Below, piece by piece: positions 43,917 to 48,584 of a stretch of 48,584 nt of DNA. The DNA is taken from positions 1-48,584 of the forward strand of contig DASSXJ010000058.1 in the NCBI GenBank assembly GCA_035703895.1, written 5' to 3'. The notes beneath the pieces were generated by a model that had not been told where the DNA came from, did no database searches, and saw nothing but the letters and a program-made list of their open reading frames with translations. How positions within the stretch are numbered: position 1 is the stretch's first letter; the number at the start of each line of letters is the position of its first letter. The position numbers and the translations under genes were made by a program. This DNA is from a bacterium (GTDB lineage: Bacteria > Sysuimicrobiota > Sysuimicrobiia > Sysuimicrobiales > Segetimicrobiaceae).

Positions 43917-45734
43917 TCATGCAGCCGCCGCGGGCGTCTGCGAGGCGAATGATCGGGTGGAAATCAGGGCGTCGAGATCGTCGCCCGTGAGCGATTCGCG
44001 CTCCAGGAGCGCTTTGGCGATGCGGTCGAGGACCTCTTGGTGGTCGGTCAGCACTTGCCGCGCGCGGCTGTAGCACTCATCGATGATCCGGCGGACTTCC
44101 TTGTCGATCTCGTAGGCGATCTCATCCGAGTAGTTCCGGCTTTCCACGAGATCCCGTCCCAGAAACACCGGCCCGTGCTTGGTGCCGAGCGTCAGGGGCC
44201 CGAGCTTATCCGACATCCCGAACTCGGTCACCATCTTGCGGGCCAGTTCGGTGGCTTTCTCGAAGTCGTTGGCCGCGCCGGTCGTGATCTCCCCGAAGAC
44301 GATCTCCTCGGCCACCCGGCCGCCCAAGATCGCCGTGATGTTCGCCAGAATCTCGCTCCGCGTGATGGTGTACTTGTCCTCCTGCGGAAGCGGGAGCGTG
44401 TAGCCGAGCGCCATGCCGCGAGGTAGAATCGTGACCTTGTGGGGCGGGTTCGCCTGCGGCAGCAGCTTGCCCAACAGCGCGTGCCCGCCCTCGTGGAACG
44501 CGGTCAACTCTCGCTCTTTGGGGGACAGGATCCGGCTCTTTCGCTGCGGACCCGCGATCACCCGCTCGATCGCTTCGTCAAACTCGGACATGCCGACCCG
44601 CTTCTTTCCCCGCCGGGCCGCCAGCAACGCCGCCTCGTTCACCATGTTCGCCAGATCGGCCCCGCTGAATCCAGGCGTGCGCTTGGCCAGAACGTCCAGG
44701 TTGGCATCGTCGCCGATCGGCTTGCCGCGCACATGCACATCCAGGATGGCGCGCCGCCCCTTCGTGTCCGGGTTGTCCACGACGATGCGGCGGTCGAACC
44801 GACCGGGACGCAGCAGAGCCGGGTCGAGGATGTCCGGCCGGTTGGTGGCGGCGATGACGATGATCCCAGAGTTGGGATCGAACCCGTCCATCTCCACCAG
44901 CAACTGGTTCAGCGTCTGCTCCCGTTCGTCGTGCCCGCCGCCCAATCCGGCGCCGCGCTGCCGTCCCACCGCGTCGATCTCGTCGATGAACACGAGACAG
45001 GGCGCGCTCTTCTTTGCCTGGTCGAAGAGATCTCGAACCCGGCTCGCCCCGACGCCGACGAACATCTCCACAAACTCGCTGCCGGAGATCGAGAAGAACG
45101 GCACCCACGCCTCACCCGCGATCGCCTTGGCCAGAAGTGTCTTGCCGCTGCCTGGCGGGCCGACCAGCAGCACCCCGCGAGGAATCTTGGCGCCGAGCGC
45201 CTGAAACTTATTGGGGTGGCGAAGAAACTCGATGATCTCCTCGAGCTCCTCCTTGGCTTCATCCACCCCGGCGACATCGCCGAAAGTGACCCCGACCGTC
45301 GATCCTACAAAGAGACGCGCTCGGCTCCTGCCGAATCTCAGGGCCGGATGCTCGCCTTGTTGCCGCGGCTGGCGGGGCCACAGGAGGAGCATGAACAGAA
45401 CGGGCAGCGCGAATGGGAGCAACGACGACAGCGTGACGCGCGGCTGCGGCCTGACGTCGACGGTCACGTCCTTGTCCTTGAACAGCCCCGGGTAAATGGG
45501 ATCGCCGCTAGGGAGATAGGTGAGAAAGCGGCGGCCATCGGGTAGTATCCCGCTGGCGGTATCGTTCTGGAGCGTGACCGACGCGATCGCCCCTTGGCGT
45601 ACTAGGTCCAGGAACTCGGTGTAGGAAATGGCAGTCGGCGGCTGACCGGACTCGTGCACAATGATCGCCAGTGCGGCGGCTGCGATAATCAGCGTGCCGA
45701 TGATCTCTACAACCCGTCGCGGTCCCGGGTTCAT
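43917..45734 (-). CDS. ftsH: ATP-dependent zinc metalloprotease FtsH
   Basis: A 605-residue membrane AAA+ protease that degrades misfolded membrane and some soluble proteins. Two helices (about 9-26 and 92-112) flank a short periplasmic domain. The Walker A GPPGSGKT lies near 190, Walker [12 protein letters not shown] and second-region-of-homology [20 protein letters not shown] follow, and the zinc motif is HEGGH near 413 (usual HEAGH). The C-terminal tail is short, ending in Ala. The start at 45734 is eight bases after the stop of the CBS protein; GGAGG directly abuts the ATG, an unusually tight spacing. Confidence 0.92.
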   Translation of the reverse strand: MNPGPRRVVEIIGTLIIAAAALAIIVHESGQPPTAISYTEFLDLVRQGAIASVTLQNDTASGILPDGRRFLTYLPSGDPIYPGLFKDKDVTVDVRPQPRVTLSSLLPFALPVLFMLLLWPRQPRQQGEHPALRFGRSRARLFVGSTVGVTFGDVAGVDEAKEELEEIIEFLRHPNKFQALGAKIPRGVLLVGPPGSGKTLLAKAIAGEAWVPFFSISGSEFVEMFVGVGASRVRDLFDQAKKSAPCLVFIDEIDAVGRQRGAGLGGGHDEREQTLNQLLVEMDGFDPNSGIIVIAATNRPDILDPALLRPGRFDRRIVVDNPDTKGRRAILDVHVRGKPIGDDANLDVLAKRTPGFSGADLANMVNEAALLAARRGKKRVGMSEFDEAIERVIAGPQRKSRILSPKERELTAFHEGGHALLGKLLPQANPPHKVTILPRGMALGYTLPLPQEDKYTITRSEILANITAILGGRVAEEIVFGEITTGAANDFEKATELARKMVTEFGMSDKLGPLTLGTKHGPVFLGRDLVESRNYSDEIAYEIDKEVRRIIDECYSRARQVLTDHQEVLDRIAKALLERESLTGDDLDALISTRSFASQTPAAAA

Positions 45735-45741
45735 CCTCCGA

Positions 45742-46419
45742 TCATGCCCCCACGCGCGCAAGGTCGATGACGACCCTGCCGCCATCGGCGGCGTGAACGA
45801 TCTCGAGACCTCGCTCCTTTAGAGCGTTAACCAGACTTGTGAGCGGGATCGCCCGCCCGACGCGCATCACTACTTCAAACCGCCCTTGCTCGGCGGAATA
45901 GGTGGACACGCTATATAGCGGAAGCCCGAGGGTGAAGAAGACTGCCGTGATGTTGGGCAGGGCGGCTGCGCCATCGTCGACATCCAAGGTGAGTCGGTAC
46001 GAGGGCCACCGAACTCCCAGCAGCTCAATGAACGCATCGAAGATATCGCTCTCGGTGACGATCCCCACCAGGACCCCGTTCTTTACTACGGGCAGCCCAC
46101 CGATTTTGCGCCGGCGCATGCAGACGGCGGCCTCTTCTAGCGGGGTTTCGGGGCTTACGGTCTCGGGAGACGGCGTCATTACCTCGTGCACCTGCGCGTC
46201 TTGCATGAGCGCGGGGATCTCCAACCGCCTCAAGAACGTGGCCGGCGGAGGTTGGGCGCGCATCAGGTCGGTCAAAGTGACGATCCCCACGAGACGGCCC
46301 TGCTGGAGCACCGGCAGGCTGCGAATGTGCCGGCTGCGTATCAACATCAGGGCGCGCTCCAATGGTGTGTCGGGAGAGACGGTACAGACGCTGGTGGTCA
46401 TCCGGTCGCGAACCAGCAT
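45742..46419 (-). CDS. CBS-pair/ACT-like regulatory protein (AcuB type)
   Basis: A 225-residue protein. Two CBS motifs (about 1-58: VRDRMTTSVCTVSPDTPLERALMLI; about 70-128: VHEVMTPSPETVSPETPLEEAAVCM) form one Bateman nucleotide-binding module. A C-terminal ACT-like part (about 140-215: YRLTLDVDDGAAALPNITAVFF, GRFEVVMRV) follows, an architecture shared with AcuB. Such proteins sense adenine nucleotides or related ligands; the target here is unknown. ATG 46419 is preceded by GGGGGAAGGAGAG. Its stop lies eight bases before ftsH, so the two form an operon. Confidence 0.82.
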   Translation of the reverse strand: MLVRDRMTTSVCTVSPDTPLERALMLIRSRHIRSLPVLQQGRLVGIVTLTDLMRAQPPPATFLRRLEIPALMQDAQVHEVMTPSPETVSPETPLEEAAVCMRRRKIGGLPVVKNGVLVGIVTESDIFDAFIELLGVRWPSYRLTLDVDDGAAALPNITAVFFTLGLPLYSVSTYSAEQGRFEVVMRVGRAIPLTSLVNALKERGLEIVHAADGGRVVIDLARVGA

Positions 46420-46439
46420 CTCTCCTTCCCCCTTCACGC

Positions 46440-46833
46440 GCCGACCCAGCGGGGACCGTTGCCCCGCCGCCGCCGCGCCTCTGTTTGGCGGCCCTGGGCT
46501 AAAGGGCCTGGGTTCGAGACAAGGATAGCGCTGGCGTCCCCCCGGAAACCATCGGTTCGGGACAGTATTTCAGGCGCCTGACGGATCCGGTTTTGAGGAT
46601 GCTGGTGCGGGTTGCCCGGCCTGAGGGGGAATCAGGGCGGACGCCCCATTCTGACAACCGCTCTGACGGCCAGCCGAGAATTTGGTAGCGGCCCGATACC
46701 TAGGGACGAGCACATTTCACCCCGCGCCGCCAGAGGGCAAGCCTATACTTCTTGACCATGAACCTTCAACCCGTTGTCACTTTAGCTTCCCGAGCGCTCC
46801 CCCCGGAGGCTAGTTGCCACGCCCAAGGGGCGG
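46440..46833. other. Intergenic stretch before the CBS-ftsH operon
   Basis: No gene seen. A weak minus-strand promoter candidate (TTGAAG 46764-46769, 16-base spacer, TATAGG 46742-46747) points toward the CBS-ftsH operon, but the leader would be over 300 bases. Confidence 0.35.
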
Positions 46834-46986
46834 TTACGCTGCTCGCTTCGGCTCGACCTCCCAGTCTATGTTCTCGTCGGCATCCCACCTGGCGGCAATG
46901 AGGACGCTCAGGAGCTCGAACGCCCCCAGAACCATGATCAGCCCGATGCTGGCCAGAACCGGCCGGACCCACTCCGCGTCCAACAC
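46834..46986 (-). CDS. Small single-helix membrane protein (50 residues)
   Basis: GTG start with an exceptionally strong ribosome site (GGAAGGAGGAGGGGC). The sequence is VLDAEWVRPVLASIGLIMVL, then GAFELLSVLIAARW, then an acidic tail DADENIDWEVEP ending KRAA. Residues about 8-32 form one membrane helix, with the charged tail probably cytoplasmic. No family recognised. It is too short for standard gene callers but the ribosome site, helix and complete frame support it. Confidence 0.55.
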   Translation of the reverse strand: MLDAEWVRPVLASIGLIMVLGAFELLSVLIAARWDADENIDWEVEPKRAA

Positions 46987-47151
46987 ATGCCCCTCCTCCT
47001 TCCTTTACCTCACCTTCCATATTGAGGGTAGGCTTCTGGGTCGGTTTGTGCATCGGGTCACCGCCCGATTTGTCATGCGTGAACAATTGGGGGCATCTCC
47101 GGCATTGCCCGGGATCGCCGGGCGCCTGCTGGACTCAGGAAGGCCAGGTCA

Positions 47152-47177
47152 TGGCATCGGGTAGGGGCCCGATGCCA
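47152..47177. terminator. Hairpin after the acyl-CoA synthetase gene
   Basis: A perfect 10-bp inverted repeat (47152-47161 with 47168-47177, loop of six) lies 50 bases downstream of the minus-strand stop at 47228. No T-run follows on either strand, so it may be a weak terminator or mRNA-end stabiliser. Confidence 0.45.
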
Positions 47178-47227
47178 AAGGCCCGACCCGTTCGATCCTA
47201 GGGAGCCGAGCTCTGTGGGTCTGCGAG

Positions 47228-48584
47228 CTAGCGCCGCCGGGCAAACAAGGAGGGTGGCTCGAAGGCGACAATTCGAATGCGGGCATCGACGATGGCGGCT
47301 CCATGCTCGTGAACGATGATCGGATTGCAGTCCAGTTCTGCGATCTGAGGAAGGTCCTCGACCATTATGCCGATCCGCAACAACACATCCTCGAGCGCGG
47401 CCACGTCGGCTTTCGCCGCACCTCGAAACCCGGTCAACAGCGGGGAGGTCTTGAGTTCCCGAATCATCTCCGAGGCATCTTCCTGCGTGAGAGGGGTCAG
47501 GCGCACGGACACATCCCGCAGCAATTCTACGAGGGTGCCACCGGCGCCGCAGGCGACGACCGGACCGAACTGCGCGTCGTGAACGACGCCCGCGATCATT
47601 TCGACACCGGAAGCCGCCATCTTCTGCACCAGGAATCCCTCGGGGGGGTGTCCTTTAGACGCCAACGTGGCCGCCATCTGCTCTGCCGCAGTCTGCACCT
47701 CTTTCGGCCCATGTAGGTGCAGCCGGACCCCTCCGAACTCGGTCTTATGAACGACCCCCGGGACGACCGCCTTAAGCGCGATATCCCCTCCGATGGCCTG
47801 CGCCGCCTTGGCTGCCTCCGCCGGCGTGCGCGCGAGCCTTTGGTCGATGGCAGGAAGTCCGTAACAGACCAGGAGCGCGTGAACCTCTTCCGGTGGCATC
47901 CATCCATCGGTCCGGGCGAGCGCCCTCGCGACCACGCGCCCGGCCTCGTCCCGTTGCAGGGCTTCGAACCGGGGGAGCGTCCCCGATGGGCGCGCCCGCC
48001 ATTCTCCGTACCGGGAGATCCGTGCCAGGGCGATCGCCGCCGACTCGGGGAAGGCGTAAGAGGGAATGCGAACGTCGCCGGTTTTGAGTGCGTCGGGAAC
48101 CCCTCGGGCCGACATGAAAACCGTCAGGACGGGTTTGCCGCCGCCCAACTCGTGTACGCCTTCGATGATCGCACGCGCGACATCTTCCGCCCGCGTCACA
48201 AGCGGCGGGACGAAGATGACGATGAGCGCATCCACGCTTGGGTCGGCGGCCACGGCACGAAGGGCCTCCCGGTAGTGCTCCGCCGGAGCAGACGCGATCA
48301 TGTCCACCGGGTTGCCGACGCTCGCCTGCGGGGGGAGGAACGTACGCAGCCTGGCTCGGGTATCGTCCGTCAAGAGCGGGATCTCCATGCCTTCGGCCTC
48401 GCAGGTATCGGCGCACAGGATCCCCGGGCCGCCCCCATTGGTGATAATGCCGACCCGGCGGCCCTTCGGGGGCGGCTGACTCGCGAGGAGCGAGGCGACG
48501 TCGAACAGCTCCTCGAGCGTATCCGTCCGGATGACGCCGGACTGCCGAAATAGCGCGTCCACCGTGACGTCGGAGGCGGCCAGC
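47228..48584 (-). CDS. ADP-forming acyl-CoA synthetase (acetate-CoA ligase type), partial
   Basis: 452 residues are visible and the frame runs open off the right edge, so the N-terminal CoA-binding domain is missing from view. GRRVGIITNGGGPGILCADTCE is the succinyl-CoA-ligase-like flavodoxin domain with the family's NGGG/PG motif. The ATP-grasp domain follows (CYGLPAIDQRLARTPAEAAKAAQAIGGDIALKAVVPGVVHKTEFGGVRL, then GVVHDAQFGPVVACGAGGTLVELLRDVSVRL, and the end IAELDCNPIIVHEHG). These enzymes interconvert acyl-CoA and acid with ADP or ATP. No GNAT domain is seen at the C-terminus, so it is not a Pat-type acetyltransferase as far as visible. Confidence 0.9.
   Translation of the reverse strand, partial: LAASDVTVDALFRQSGVIRTDTLEELFDVASLLASQPPPKGRRVGIITNGGGPGILCADTCEAEGMEIPLLTDDTRARLRTFLPPQASVGNPVDMIASAPAEHYREALRAVAADPSVDALIVIFVPPLVTRAEDVARAIIEGVHELGGGKPVLTVFMSARGVPDALKTGDVRIPSYAFPESAAIALARISRYGEWRARPSGTLPRFEALQRDEAGRVVARALARTDGWMPPEEVHALLVCYGLPAIDQRLARTPAEAAKAAQAIGGDIALKAVVPGVVHKTEFGGVRLHLHGPKEVQTAAEQMAATLASKGHPPEGFLVQKMAASGVEMIAGVVHDAQFGPVVACGAGGTLVELLRDVSVRLTPLTQEDASEMIRELKTSPLLTGFRGAAKADVAALEDVLLRIGIMVEDLPQIAELDCNPIIVHEHGAAIVDARIRIVAFEPPSLFARRR

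Noticed and set aside
1-48584. CRISPR array or replication origin
   Set aside because: No regularly spaced short repeats, and no DnaA-box clusters or origin genes were noticed.

Overview
The window is a high-GC bacterial chromosome segment carrying FtsH, RimI, dipeptide-type and amino-acid-type ABC importers, and many decaying mobile-gene remnants. No rRNA or marker gene fixes the taxon. Gene content and GC suggest an uncultured soil or sediment bacterium (a Rokubacteria-like or Sysuimicrobiota-like lineage would fit), but that is a guess.

Layout. 1-778: no gene; a terminator-like hairpin, what looks like the 5' half of a selenocysteine tRNA, and a tmRNA/tRNA 3'-end-like sequence. 779-4221 (+): copper operon csoR-copA-copZ with a recognisable promoter and operator; CopA carries an extra C-terminal cupredoxin domain. 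4265-15548 (+): a long operon with a family-5 (dipeptide/nickel/opine type) ABC importer, a HAD hydrolase, an FAD amine oxidase, a YHS-nitroreductase and a four-subunit Fe-S/FAD dehydrogenase of the opine oxidase / HcnABC / hydroxyproline dehydrogenase type. It ends in a wrecked argininosuccinate-lyase-family gene. 16086-22064 (-): promoter, c-di-GMP-I riboswitch, M64-type peptidase with FG-GAP/VCBS-like repeats, an unknown protein and a copper-radical (galactose oxidase-like) enzyme. 22483-28017: an intact argininosuccinate/EDDS-lyase-like gene and its GntR regulator (-), divergent from a class IV aminotransferase and a polar amino-acid ABC importer (+), sharing one operator. 28075-30600: a gene graveyard (P-type ATPase tail, DUF1254, tyrosine recombinase and other fragments). 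30597-34705 (-): membrane protein, small secreted protein, and a giant multicopper oxidase fused to a galactose-oxidase-like domain. 35101-36429: broken IS1380-family transposase. 36726-39011 (+): metzincin protease with nine Cys/His-rich repeats. 39426-41559: more remnants and a second tmRNA-like 3' end. 42165-48584: CsbD, small proteins, RimI, FtsH, a CBS-ACT protein, and an ADP-forming acyl-CoA synthetase cut by the right edge.

How it fits together. Two themes stand out. One is copper: sensing and export (CsoR, CopA-cupredoxin, CopZ) plus two large copper oxidases, one under a c-di-GMP riboswitch. The other is catabolism of N-substituted amino acids: two importers, each with a C-N lyase of the argininosuccinate/EDDS-lyase family (one now dead), with flavin amine oxidases and an aminotransferase. 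The enzymes fit uptake and breakdown of opine-like or aminopolycarboxylate (metal-chelating) compounds; the substrate cannot be read from sequence. Flanking recombinase, transposase and tmRNA-like repeats suggest island-like assembly.
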